A stretch of 64,000 nt of DNA from an uncultured Actinomycetes bacterium (GTDB lineage Bacteria > Actinomycetota > Acidimicrobiia > Acidimicrobiales > RAAP-2), in NCBI GenBank assembly GCA_903828785.1, contig CAIKNP010000015.1, positions 1 to 64,000 of the forward strand, in the 5' to 3' direction. The notes beneath the pieces were generated by a model that was not told the origin of the DNA, searched no databases, and saw only the letters and a list, made by a program, of their open reading frames with translations. The translations under genes were made by a program, and so were the position numbers. Of this stretch, positions 45,150 to 54,000 are shown one piece after another. How positions within the stretch are numbered: position 1 is the first letter of the stretch; each line of letters starts with the position of its first letter.

Positions 45150-47117
45150 ATGGCTGAAGCAAAGCTTGAGGCGTGGCTCGAAGAAAATCGGCGCTACGCT
45201 CCGTCTCCCGACTTTTCCGCCAGGGCGAATGCCCAACCGGGCATCTACGAGCTGGCTGACGCCGATCCCGAGGGATGGTGGCGGCAGCAGGCTGAGCGTT
45301 TGACCTGGGACCAGACACCTACCAAGATCCTGGAATGGGACGCGCCCTTCGCTCGCTGGTTTAGCGACGGCACACTGAACGCGAGTGTGAACTGCGTCGA
45401 TAGGCACGTTGCCGCTGGTCGCGGTGATCAGGTGGCCTTCCACTGGATAGCCGACGCTGTTGGCGAGACGAGAACAATTACCTACGCGCAGCTCCTCGAG
45501 ATGGTGGCTCAAGCTGCCAACGCTTTACAAGAACTGGGCGTCCGCGCGGGAGACCGGGTAGCGATGTACATGCCCATGATTCCAGAAGCCGTGGTGGCGA
45601 TGCTCGCCATCGTCCGCTTGGGTGCCATGCATTCGGTGGTTTTTGGCGGTTTCTCGGCGGATGCCTTGGCTAGTCGGATTTTGGACTCCGACTGCCACTT
45701 CGTCATCACCGCCGATGGGGCATTTCGACGAGGAACTGCTTCGCCGCTTAAGCCAGCCGTTGACGAAGCCCTCAAGAGTTGCCCCAACGTTCAAGCCGTG
45801 TTGGTCGTTCGTCGGACCGAGGGGGAGGTGGATTGGGTTCCGGGCCGCGATCATTGGTGGCACGAAGTGGTGCAACGCCAAAGTGTGCAACACCGCCCCG
45901 AATCCTTCCCGGCGGAACAGCCCTTGTTTCTGATGTATACCTCGGGAACCACCGCGAAGCCCAAGGGAATATTCCACACCACGGCTGGGTATCTCACCCA
46001 GGTGGCGACTACGTATTTTTACGTCTTCGACGCTAAGCCCGACAGCGACGTTTGCTGGACCGCCGCCGATATTGGCTGGATCACGGGCCACAGCTACATC
46101 GTCTACGGACCACTCATCAATGGTGTTACTCAGGTTATGTACGAGGGTTTGCCGGACTCTGACGGCAAAGATCGCTGGTGGCGAATTATCGAAGAGTACG
46201 GCGTCACCATGCTCTACACCGCTCCAACGACAATTCGAACTTTGATGAAGTGGGGTGACGAATACCCCCAAAGTCGCGACCTGAGTAGTTTGCGCCTCCT
46301 CGGTTCAGTCGGCGAACCAATTAACCCCGAAGCGTGGATGTGGTACCGCGAACAGGTGGGCCGCAACAACTGCCCCATCGTGGATACCTGGTGGCAGACT
46401 GAGACGGGTGCTCTCATGATTTCCCCTCTGCCGGGCATTTCAGTGACGAAGCCTGGTGCGGGCATGCGGGCCTTGCCCGGGATTCAAGTCGCCATCGTCG
46501 ACAACGAGGGACGTCATCTCGGCAAAGGTGAGGGTGGTTATCTGACCATCACCCACCCGTGGCCCTCAATGACCCGAGGCATCTACGGAGATCCGGAGCG
46601 TTTTTTTGAAACCTATTGGAGCCGTTTTCCGGGTTCCTATTTCGCTGGTGACGGCGCCAAGTACGACAGTGATGGAGACATCTGGCTGCTGGGTCGAGTT
46701 GATGACGTCATGAATGTGTCAGGCCACCGGCTGTCGACTACCGAAATTGAGCACGCCCTCGTTGGTCACCACGCTGTGGCGGAGGCCGCGGTCGTGGGAG
46801 CATCGGATGATCTAACGGGACAAGCGGTGGTGGCCTTCGTCACGCTAAAGGCGCACAGCGAGACCAGCGACGATCACGCCGCCATTATCGAACAATTGCG
46901 GATACATGTCGCAACCCAAATCAGTCCCATTGCCCGGCCCCGCCAAATCATTTTGACCCCCGAGTTACCCAAAACTCGCTCGGGCAAGATTATGCGTCGC
47001 CTCTTACGTGACGTGGCCGAGCATCGATCCTTGGGTGACGTCACGACGCTCACCGATCCAACGGTGGTCGCAATGATCGCAGGGCTCATGGAAATCCACG
47101 CCTCCAGCGACGACTAG
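45150..47117 (+). CDS. acs: acetyl-CoA synthetase
   Basis: About 655 residues from the ATG at 45150, chosen over an upstream in-frame start because GGAGAGGGA lies just before it. It activates acetate through acetyl-AMP. Motifs: YTSGTTAKPKG (adenylate-forming P-loop), TAADIGWITGHSYIVYGPL, DTWWQTETGALMISPLPG, GRVDDVMNVSGHRLSTTEIE, and PKTRSGKIMRR, whose Lys is the regulatory acetylation site in homologues. Convergent with the FAD oxidase gene, overlapping by 4 nt. Confidence 0.95.
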   Translation: MAEAKLEAWLEENRRYAPSPDFSARANAQPGIYELADADPEGWWRQQAERLTWDQTPTKILEWDAPFARWFSDGTLNASVNCVDRHVAAGRGDQVAFHWIADAVGETRTITYAQLLEMVAQAANALQELGVRAGDRVAMYMPMIPEAVVAMLAIVRLGAMHSVVFGGFSADALASRILDSDCHFVITADGAFRRGTASPLKPAVDEALKSCPNVQAVLVVRRTEGEVDWVPGRDHWWHEVVQRQSVQHRPESFPAEQPLFLMYTSGTTAKPKGIFHTTAGYLTQVATTYFYVFDAKPDSDVCWTAADIGWITGHSYIVYGPLINGVTQVMYEGLPDSDGKDRWWRIIEEYGVTMLYTAPTTIRTLMKWGDEYPQSRDLSSLRLLGSVGEPINPEAWMWYREQVGRNNCPIVDTWWQTETGALMISPLPGISVTKPGAGMRALPGIQVAIVDNEGRHLGKGEGGYLTITHPWPSMTRGIYGDPERFFETYWSRFPGSYFAGDGAKYDSDGDIWLLGRVDDVMNVSGHRLSTTEIEHALVGHHAVAEAAVVGASDDLTGQAVVAFVTLKAHSETSDDHAAIIEQLRIHVATQISPIARPRQIILTPELPKTRSGKIMRRLLRDVAEHRSLGDVTTLTDPTVVAMIAGLMEIHASSDD

Positions 47118-48538
47118 GAATCAAATCCCAGTCCCAAGGCGTCGAGCAGCTTCAACCAGAGGTTGCGACGGCCCTGGTTCCTGTCGGCCCGAGCAATTGA
47201 CCATTGCGTTAAGCGAATAAAGATCCAGCGAAAGGGTTCCGGGGGAAAGGGGAGTGGTTTGCGTCGGACCATACGGAGCCGGGTTCGCTCCGTGTCGAGC
47301 CCGTCGAGCAGATCGAGCATGACATTGGCCCCGAACCTGGTTGCGGCGACACCTAAGCCGGTGTAGCCCAGCACGTAGGCCACTCGACCGTCGTGCGCCG
47401 TACCCCAAAAGGGCGAGAAGCGCGTACAGGTGTCAATCGCGCCACCCCAGCCATTGGTGAAGGCAATGCCTTCCAACTGGGGGAAGGTTTTAAGAAAATG
47501 GGCCGCGAGGGTCGCGAAGGTCTCGGCGTTAAAGTCGTACTCTCGGTGCGCTTTGGCGCGGTAGTTGTAGATGGCGTCGTAGCCACCCCAGAGAATGCGC
47601 TGGTCTGCCGTTAGTCGGTAATAGTGGAATTGATTGCCCGAGTCAGAAACCCCCTCGCGACCGGCCCATCCGATGGCCCGGCGCTGTTCATCACTGAGAG
47701 GCTCGGTAATAATCTGAAAGTCGAGCACGGGAACCACGTACTTGCGCGCCGAGCGAACCAGGGAAGGAAAGACGTTGGTGGCGAGCGCGACGCGGCTGGC
47801 GGTGACGGTGCCGTAGGGAGTGTGGACACGCACACCCTCTCGCACATCTTCGAGCTGAACGACCTTGGAATTCTCATAAATTTCGACGCCCAAGGACAAG
47901 CACACTCGCTCTAATCCCCACACCAAACGAGCGGGGTCGAGGACGGCGTTACCGTCGGGATCCCAGAGGGCACCGACGTAAAGAGGGGAGTTGACCCGGG
48001 CCCTGGTGGCTTCGGCGTCCAGTACGACAACGTGGTCGCCCATGTCGTTTCGCATCTGTGCCTCTTGCGCCATACCCTCAAATTGCCACGGCTCAACCGC
48101 CACTAACAGCTCGCCGCTTCGCTCGAAGTCACAATCAATCCCGTAGCGTTCAATTGTGGCTTGCAGTTCATCCAGGTTTCGACGCCCCATGTCTTCGAGT
48201 TGGGCGATTTCTTTAGGGAATCGGCGGCGACCGTTGCCGAAGCCGTGAGTGATTGAGGCCGAGCAGAATCCGCCGTTGCGACCAGAGGCTCCGGCACCGG
48301 TTTCGTACTGCTCAAGAATGATCACTCGTCGATGGGGGTCTCGCTCTTTCGCCAGCAAGGCAGTCCACAGACCGGTGTAGCCGGCGCCTACGACGCAAAG
48401 ATCGGCTTCCACCTCGCCGATGAGCGAGGCCCGGGCCTCTGGCTCCAAGGGGTCGGCGTCGCTCCACCACATTTCGGGCTTCAAGTTACTGAGGTGTCGT
48501 AAGACGAAGGGATCCTTCTTCTGCATACCGTCCAGCAC
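47114..48538 (-). CDS. FAD-dependent amine/amino-acid oxidoreductase (DAO family)
   Basis: 474 residues. The FAD-binding motif VVGAGYTGLWTALLAKERDP (near 48-67) and GAGASGRNGGFCSA (near 83-96) are those of the PuuB/DadA branch of the DAO family. The C-terminal domain has GGAIDTCTRFSP and YVLGYTGLGVAATRFGA. Members oxidise secondary amines or amino acids with H2O2 release; the substrate here is unknown. GTG 48538 and ATG 48526 are both possible starts. A TAGAAT hexamer (48584-48589, minus) is a likely -10 box. No puu genes are nearby. Confidence 0.83.
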   Translation of the reverse strand: MLDGMQKKDPFVLRHLSNLKPEMWWSDADPLEPEARASLIGEVEADLCVVGAGYTGLWTALLAKERDPHRRVIILEQYETGAGASGRNGGFCSASITHGFGNGRRRFPKEIAQLEDMGRRNLDELQATIERYGIDCDFERSGELLVAVEPWQFEGMAQEAQMRNDMGDHVVVLDAEATRARVNSPLYVGALWDPDGNAVLDPARLVWGLERVCLSLGVEIYENSKVVQLEDVREGVRVHTPYGTVTASRVALATNVFPSLVRSARKYVVPVLDFQIITEPLSDEQRRAIGWAGREGVSDSGNQFHYYRLTADQRILWGGYDAIYNYRAKAHREYDFNAETFATLAAHFLKTFPQLEGIAFTNGWGGAIDTCTRFSPFWGTAHDGRVAYVLGYTGLGVAATRFGANVMLDLLDGLDTERTRLRMVRRKPLPFPPEPFRWIFIRLTQWSIARADRNQGRRNLWLKLLDALGLGFDS

Positions 48539-48583
48539 GTTGCTGGCTCACCTACTCTCGTTATTGACTCGGCAGTCCTCCAA

Positions 48584-48589
48584 ATTCTA
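48584..48589 (-). promoter_or_regulatory. candidate -10 box for the DAO-family gene
   Basis: TAGAAT on the minus strand, about 45 bases before the GTG at 48538. The 198-base interval to the next gene holds this box and that of the divergent hydrolase gene. Confidence 0.35.
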
Positions 48590-48701
48590 CAGATTGAGGC
48601 TAGGCACCAATGTGGATGAGTGGTTGAAGTAGAGCTATCGATGCTCAAAACAGAACGCTCTTATCACTGCGCAGTCTCAATCAATTCTTAAAGTGCGCAG
48701 G

Positions 48702-48707
48702 TACACT
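48702..48707 (+). promoter_or_regulatory. candidate -10 box for the fumarylacetoacetate-hydrolase-family gene
   Basis: TACACT, 29 bases before the ATG at 48737. Confidence 0.35.
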
Positions 48708-48736
48708 GAAACTTCCCAACGAGAAAGTCCCCCCAC

Positions 48737-49600
48737 ATGCGTATTGCCTCATTGAATGGACGGGCTTCGCTCGTCATCTCCGGCGGATTTATTGACGTCC
48801 ACGAGGCTTCCGAAGGGAAGTTGTCAACGTCGATACGCGAAAACCTCTCGCGCCTCGACGAGCTGCGAGCGCTTAACGCCACCCTCGAAGGAACCAATGT
48901 AAGTGCCGACGACATTGCCGAGTTGTCCAATGACGAGCGACTCGATGTTGTCGTCGACAGCCCACAGCAGATTTTCTGCGTCGGACTGAACTATAGAGAG
49001 CACGCCGTCGAAATGGGACTGGCGAGCCCCAAAGCGCCAATGGTGTTCACGAAGTTCGTATCCGCGCTCAGTGGGCAGCACGCCCTGATTCCCGTGGTCT
49101 CTGAGCAAACCGACTGGGAAGCCGAACTTGTCGTGGTCATCGGCAGTGGTGGGCGCAACATCGATAAAGAAAGCGCACTCGACGCGGTTGCTGGTTTTGC
49201 CGTAGGGCAGGATGTTTCGGACCGGATACTCCAGATGGCTGGTACCAATGCGCAGTTTTCCATGGGGAAGAGTTGGCCGAACTTTGGCCCGGTCGGTCCG
49301 TGGATCACCACCTTGGACGAAATCGCTCATCCCGAAGACCTCGCCATCTCTTGCGCCGTGTCGGGGACGATGTATCAGGACTCGCGAACGTCTGACATGG
49401 TGTTTAGCGTCAGCGAGATCGTGTCGTACCTGTCGACGGTGGTTGAACTTCGTCCCGGTGACTTGATTTTCACTGGTTCACCGCACGGTGTTGGCCAGGG
49501 CCAAAACCCCCCATTGTTCCTCAAGCCCGGTGACAATATCACCACCACAATTGAGGGCTTAGGTATTTTGTACTGCGAAGCGGTCGCTGCCGGAAGTTGA
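48737..49600 (+). CDS. fumarylacetoacetate hydrolase family protein
   Basis: 287 residues. The FAH fold is recognisable from FCVGLNYREHAVEMG near 78, the metal-binding DWEAELVVVIG near 128, and the SMGKSWPNFGPVGPW segment followed by GTMYQDSRTSDMVFSVSEIVSYLS. The end GDLIFTGSPHGVG is also typical. Members include oxaloacetate decarboxylases, acylpyruvases and catabolic hydratases/isomerases; which reaction applies cannot be told from sequence. It has its own promoter, and is flanked by a divergent oxidase and a convergent tRNA. Confidence 0.87.
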   Translation: MRIASLNGRASLVISGGFIDVHEASEGKLSTSIRENLSRLDELRALNATLEGTNVSADDIAELSNDERLDVVVDSPQQIFCVGLNYREHAVEMGLASPKAPMVFTKFVSALSGQHALIPVVSEQTDWEAELVVVIGSGGRNIDKESALDAVAGFAVGQDVSDRILQMAGTNAQFSMGKSWPNFGPVGPWITTLDEIAHPEDLAISCAVSGTMYQDSRTSDMVFSVSEIVSYLSTVVELRPGDLIFTGSPHGVGQGQNPPLFLKPGDNITTTIEGLGILYCEAVAAGS

Positions 49601-49609
49601 CGCCGCTAG

Positions 49610-49688
49610 TGGTCGGGCTGGGGAGATTTGAACTCCCGATCTCTCGGCCCCCAGCCGAGCGCTCTAGACCAAACTAAGCCACAGCCCG
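49610..49688 (-). tRNA. tRNA-Pro (anticodon GGG), CCA encoded
   Basis: The minus strand gives acceptor stem CGGGCTG/CAGCCCG, discriminator A at 49613 and an encoded CCA at 49612-49610. The anticodon stem CTCGG/CCGAG closes loop CTGGGGG with anticodon GGG, and the T arm contains GAGTTCAAATCTC. It reads CCC/CCU. The TAACAT -10 box is ten bases upstream. Confidence 0.96.
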
Positions 49689-49692
49689 CGAA

Positions 49693-49705
49693 GTAACGAT
49701 GTTAC
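49693..49705 (-). promoter_or_regulatory. tRNA-Pro promoter with overlapping palindrome
   Basis: GTAAC-GAT-GTTAC is a 13-bp dyad containing the TAACAT -10 box (49704-49699, minus), which is ten bases before the mature tRNA 5' end. The dyad could bind a regulator, or be chance. Confidence 0.35.
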
Positions 49706-49727
49706 TCGCTCGCCGCCCGTCCCTGTC

Positions 49728-49922
49728 TCATCCACCCGCTGTCGCAGTCACCACTTCAACTTGGTCACTGGGCAGAGGCACCGTTTGCGGCCAGTCGTTG
49801 CGGCGGATGACGTGAGCGTTGACCGCGACCGCGACGCCCCTGGTTTGAACGCCGGCCCGGGCCAGGAGTTCATCAATACTGCAACCATCGAGATCCGGGC
49901 GATCGATGCCGTTGAACTTCAC
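49728..49922 (-). CDS. thiS: sulfur carrier protein ThiS
   Basis: About 64 residues from the GTG at 49922, ending in the diagnostic Gly-Gly (ATAGG) that is thiocarboxylated to donate sulfur to the thiazole of thiamine. The beta-grasp pattern VKFNG…GCSIDELL…VAVAVNAHVIRR…DQVEVVTATAGG is clear. The open frame extends upstream but overlaps thiO; the GTG at 49922 gives a 4-nt overlap and the normal length. thiG, the usual next gene, is not present downstream; tRNA-Pro follows. Confidence 0.9.
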   Translation of the reverse strand: MKFNGIDRPDLDGCSIDELLARAGVQTRGVAVAVNAHVIRRNDWPQTVPLPSDQVEVVTATAGG

Positions 49923-50983
49923 TGCAGCACTCCCTGCACGAAGGCGAGAGCGTCTTCGGTCGCCAGCGGAGCGAGGGTCACCCCGTGGCGATAGTGGCCC
50001 GACATCCACGCCCATCGTTCATCAGGGTGGGCGTCGAAGAATGGCTCACCCGAAGGTGACGCCGGCCGTCGACCAGTTCGTATTTCTTGCCACTCCAGCG
50101 TTTCGAGCGTCGGCATCACATCGAGCGCATCGCGAAGGAGGCGGTGCAGTTCACCAATTTCCACTGAAAGTGCATCCTTTTCTTCGGCGCTCGCGCCAAA
50201 AAGGACTTCGCCCTCGCGGCGACCCACTAAATAAAAGGGGCGACCACGGACGAATGCCCTAAGCATCGGCAAACCGAAGCGGTCGAAACCGCGGCCGCGG
50301 ATGGTGGACCCCCGTACGGAACGCACCGATTCTCTTGACTCGATTCCCTCAACGAGGGATTCGGCACCCGTCGCCACCAGCACGGCGTCGAAACGTCGCT
50401 TGCAACCACCCACCCCAAGGCGTACGTGACCGCCGACGGGGGTGATGGTCTCAACGCGGCTGGCAACCCATTCAACGCCTCGAAGGGTGAGGCCCGTTCG
50501 CAGGGCGAAGAGGGCTTCGTCGGGATCGAGCCAACCGTCATCCTCCATGAAAATGCCCTGCGAAATGCGATCACTCACCCCGTCGAAAAAGTGGGGGAGT
50601 TCGCTCCTTTGTATCTCGCGATACTCAGCGCCAAAACTACGCAGCACCGTTGCGTGCTGGGCCACGGAGCGACGGTCGCTCGCATCCCACCCCACGAGCA
50701 AGGTTCCGACCTGGTGCACCCCAATAGCGGGGGCTCCGAAGGATTCCAACTCTCGACTGAGTGCTCGCCAGCGCGTGGTGCTGTCGCGTTGCAATTTGTA
50801 GTTCGTCTCTTCGCCAACCACAACTTCCGCCGAGGGCGCGAGCATCCCAGCGGCGGCGTAACTCGCGCCGCGACCAACGGCCGGATCAAAGACGGTGACC
50901 TGCAGGCCAGTGGACTGCAATCGCCATGCCGTGGCCAAGCCAACGACACCCCCGCCAACCACCGCCACCGTTCCACTTCGCAC
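49919..50983 (-). CDS. thiO: glycine oxidase ThiO
   Basis: About 354 residues. A DAO-family flavoenzyme that oxidises glycine to iminoacetate (dehydroglycine) for the thiazole of thiamine. The FAD motif VAVVGGGVVGLATAWRL is at the N-terminus, GRGASYAAAGMLAP follows, and the C-terminus has the GRRPASPSGEPFF and SGHYRHGVTLAP segments typical of ThiO. The frame is open up to 51199, but the GTG at 50983 is chosen: TACGAT lies exactly six bases upstream, and upstream codons would overlap gltB. thiS follows with a 4-nt overlap. Confidence 0.92.
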   Translation of the reverse strand: MRSGTVAVVGGGVVGLATAWRLQSTGLQVTVFDPAVGRGASYAAAGMLAPSAEVVVGEETNYKLQRDSTTRWRALSRELESFGAPAIGVHQVGTLLVGWDASDRRSVAQHATVLRSFGAEYREIQRSELPHFFDGVSDRISQGIFMEDDGWLDPDEALFALRTGLTLRGVEWVASRVETITPVGGHVRLGVGGCKRRFDAVLVATGAESLVEGIESRESVRSVRGSTIRGRGFDRFGLPMLRAFVRGRPFYLVGRREGEVLFGASAEEKDALSVEIGELHRLLRDALDVMPTLETLEWQEIRTGRRPASPSGEPFFDAHPDERWAWMSGHYRHGVTLAPLATEDALAFVQGVLQ

Positions 50984-50989
50984 GCACTC

Positions 50990-50995
50990 ATCGTA
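50990..50995 (-). promoter_or_regulatory. -10 box, leaderless promoter of thiO-thiS
   Basis: TACGAT on the minus strand, six bases before the GTG at 50983. A leaderless start leaves no space for a TPP riboswitch, and none is visible. Confidence 0.55.
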
Positions 50996-51000
50996 GAGGC

Positions 51001-51027
51001 TTGAGGACTCGTTGTTCCTAGTAGTAT
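51001..51027 (+). promoter_or_regulatory. candidate gltB promoter
   Basis: TTGAGG (51001-51006) and TAGTAT (51022-51027) with a 15-bp spacer. The predicted transcript starts near 51034. Confidence 0.35.
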
Positions 51028-51039
51028 TGACGCGGGTCA

Positions 51040-51060
51040 GCGTTGCCCCAGAGACAACGC
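51040..51060 (+). promoter_or_regulatory. hairpin abutting the gltB start codon
   Basis: GCGTTG and CAACGC flank a 9-nt loop and end two bases before the ATG at 51062. No Shine-Dalgarno sequence is present, so the stem occupies the place where the ribosome would bind. A role in translational control is possible. Confidence 0.4.
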
Positions 51061-51061
51061 C

Positions 51062-54000
51062 ATGAAGACCACCCCCTCTCTCTACGATCCTTCCTTTGAG
51101 CACGACGCTTGCGGCGTCGGAATGATTGCCGACCTTACTGGAGAGACCAAACACGAAACCGTCTCCGATGCGCTCACCATCCTCGAGAATCTCGAGCACC
51201 GCGGCGCAGTGGGTTCCGACGTGGATTCCGGAGATGGTGCCGGTATTCTGCTGCAGCTACCCGACACCTTCTTTCGACGAGAATTGTCCGTCACGCTGCC
51301 TCCCAAAGGTGATTACGGTGTCGCTCAGTGGATGTGGCCACGTGGGGCCAGCGAGGCTCTGCGGGATGAAATTGTTCTACTTTTTGGTGCACTCGGTCTC
51401 AGTACCATCGCCTGGCGAGATGTTCCCGTCGACTCAGCGGTACTGGGGCCAACGTCGTCGAGCTCAGAACCTGGGTTTCGCCAACAGTTCGTGGTCGCCG
51501 CCCACGATTCGATAGACCTCGAAAAGTCGCTCTTCGCCGCACGAAAGCTGGCGGAACATCGCTTCGACGTGTACGCCGCCTCCTGTTCAACGCGCATCAT
51601 CATCTATAAGGGGATGCTGTCCGCACCCCAATTGCGACGCTATTTCGACGACTTGCGCAAGCCCGAGGTAACCAGCGCGGTGGCGGTAGTTCACAGCCGC
51701 TTTTCCACCAACGTCATGCCCCGCTGGGATCTCGCGCAGCCCTTCCGCTACATCTCGCACAACGGAGAAATCAATACCGTTCGGGGGAACCGGCACTGGA
51801 TGACGGCCCGTGAATCGACCCTGCAAAGCGACGACCTTCCGGTATCGGTGCAGGACCTGGCGCCAATCGTTACTCCGGACATGAGCGATTCGGCGTCCTT
51901 TGATGAAGTCGTCGAACTCTTGGTGCAGGGAGGTCGCAGCCTGCCCCACGCCGTCTTGATGATGATTCCCGAGGCCTGGGAGAAGGCTCCCGCCATGCCC
52001 GAGGATCGTCGTGATTTCTATCGCTTTCACGCGGCCTTGATGGAACCCTGGGACGGACCCGCGTCCGTCACATTCTGTGACGGCCGCGTTGCGGGAGCGG
52101 TTCTCGACCGTAACGGACTGCGTCCTGCTCGCTACTGGGTGACCAAAGATGGTCGAGTAATCCTTTCGTCCGAGGTTGGGGTCCTGGACATCGACCCAGC
52201 TCTCATTGAACGAAAGGGGCGTCTGCAGCCCGGAAAGATTTTCCTGGTTGACCTCGAAGAAGGGCGAATCGTCGAGGACGCCGAGTTGAAAGACGATCTC
52301 GCGAGTCAGGCTCCCTACGGTGCGTGGCTCGACGCCCAGCAGCACTCGCTCAGTGACCTTCCCGCCCGCACCATGCTCACTCCCTCGCACGCTTCAGTGG
52401 TGGAACGACAGCGAGTTTTTGGCTACAGCGATGAGGATGTTCGTCTTATACTCACGCCAATGGCCCAGCGAGGTGAGGAGCCGATTGGCTCAATGGGCTC
52501 AGACGCCGCCCTCCCGGTTCTCTCCCGACAGCACCGCCCCCTCTTTGATTATTTCACCCAGCTCTTCGCCCAGGTGACGAACCCCGCCCTTGACGCGATT
52601 CGGGAGGAACTCGTCACGAGCACGCGGGTGTCTATTGGTGGTGAGGACAATCTTCTCAGCTCCTCTCCCGCCCACTGCCACCAGATCGTTCTGCCAACGC
52701 CGGTACTCAGCGTTGAAGAGTTGGCCAAAATTCGCTACATTCACGAAGCACCGGAGGATTGGCGTTTTCGTGCCGACGTGGTTGACCTACTGTTCGACGC
52801 TCACGGCGTTGGGACCAGCAGTGAGCGTCTCGCCGCCGCCATCGAGCGCATCGCCAGCGAGGTTGTTGCCCTCGTTCGCGCTGGCACCACCATTGTCATC
52901 CTTTCGGACCGAAATACCAGCCCAGCCCTCGCACCAATACCTACCCTGCTGGCCGTTTCCGCCATTCATCACCGACTCGTGCAAGAGCACCTGCGCACCG
53001 CCTCAGCACTCATCGTTGAGGGAGGCGACATTCGAGAGGTTCACCACGTCGCCGCTCTGTTGGGCATGGGTGCTTCAGCGGTATGTCCCTACCTCGCGTA
53101 CGAAACGGTTGAGGACTTGGCGGCCAATGGTTTCTTAGGTTCCGTCAGTGCCGCCCAGGGCACATACCAGTACGCCAAGGCCTTAACCAAGGGTGTCGTC
53201 AAGATTATGTCCAAGATGGGTGTCTCGACGGTGGCTAGTTACGTGGGCAGTCAACTCTTCGAAGCGGTGGGGCTCGACGACGACATTCTGCGCCCCTACT
53301 TCCCAGACTTTCGATCTCGATTTGGTGGCGTGACGCTTCAACACCTCAGCGAGGACGTCCTCGGTCAGCACGCCCAGGGCTATCGTCGCAGCAGTGTCAC
53401 GGACGTGGCGCTGCGCAACAAGGGCGAGTACCAGTGGCGTCGCGACGGCGAGATTCACCTGTTTAATCCTCGAACGGTGCAAAAACTGCAGCACGCCACG
53501 CGTGAGCGACGCTTCGACATTTTTAAGGAATATTCCACCCTGGTCAACGAGCAGGCTGATGGCGCAGTGACCTTGCGATCACGATTGCAATTGCGGCCCA
53601 CTGAGCCCATTGCCATTGACGAGGTTGAACCGATTAGCAGCATCGTCCGGCGATTCTCAACGGGCGCGATGTCCTACGGTTCCATTTCAAACGAAGCGCA
53701 CAGCACCTTGGCGATCGCCATGAATCGGCTGGGCGCGAAGTCCAATACGGGCGAGGGGGGAGAGGACGACGATCGACTTGAGGTGACCGATCCGCGCTTC
53801 AATCGTCGCAGCGCGATTAAGCAAGTTGCCTCGGGGCGTTTCGGCGTTACCAGTCGCTACCTGGTGAACGCTGACGACATCCAAATCAAAGTCGCGCAAG
53901 GAGCCAAGCCGGGCGAAGGCGGCCAGTTGCCAGGGAGCAAGGTTTATCCCTGGATTGCCACCACGCGCTTTTCGACCCCCGGCGTTGGTCTCATCTCTCC

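Noticed and set aside
50984-51061. TPP riboswitch upstream of thiO
   Set aside because: The CUGAGA-type and other conserved riboswitch elements are absent, and the -10 box is six bases from the start codon.
51587-52390. A 267-codon frame antisense to gltB
   Set aside because: Shadow of gltB; no family motif.
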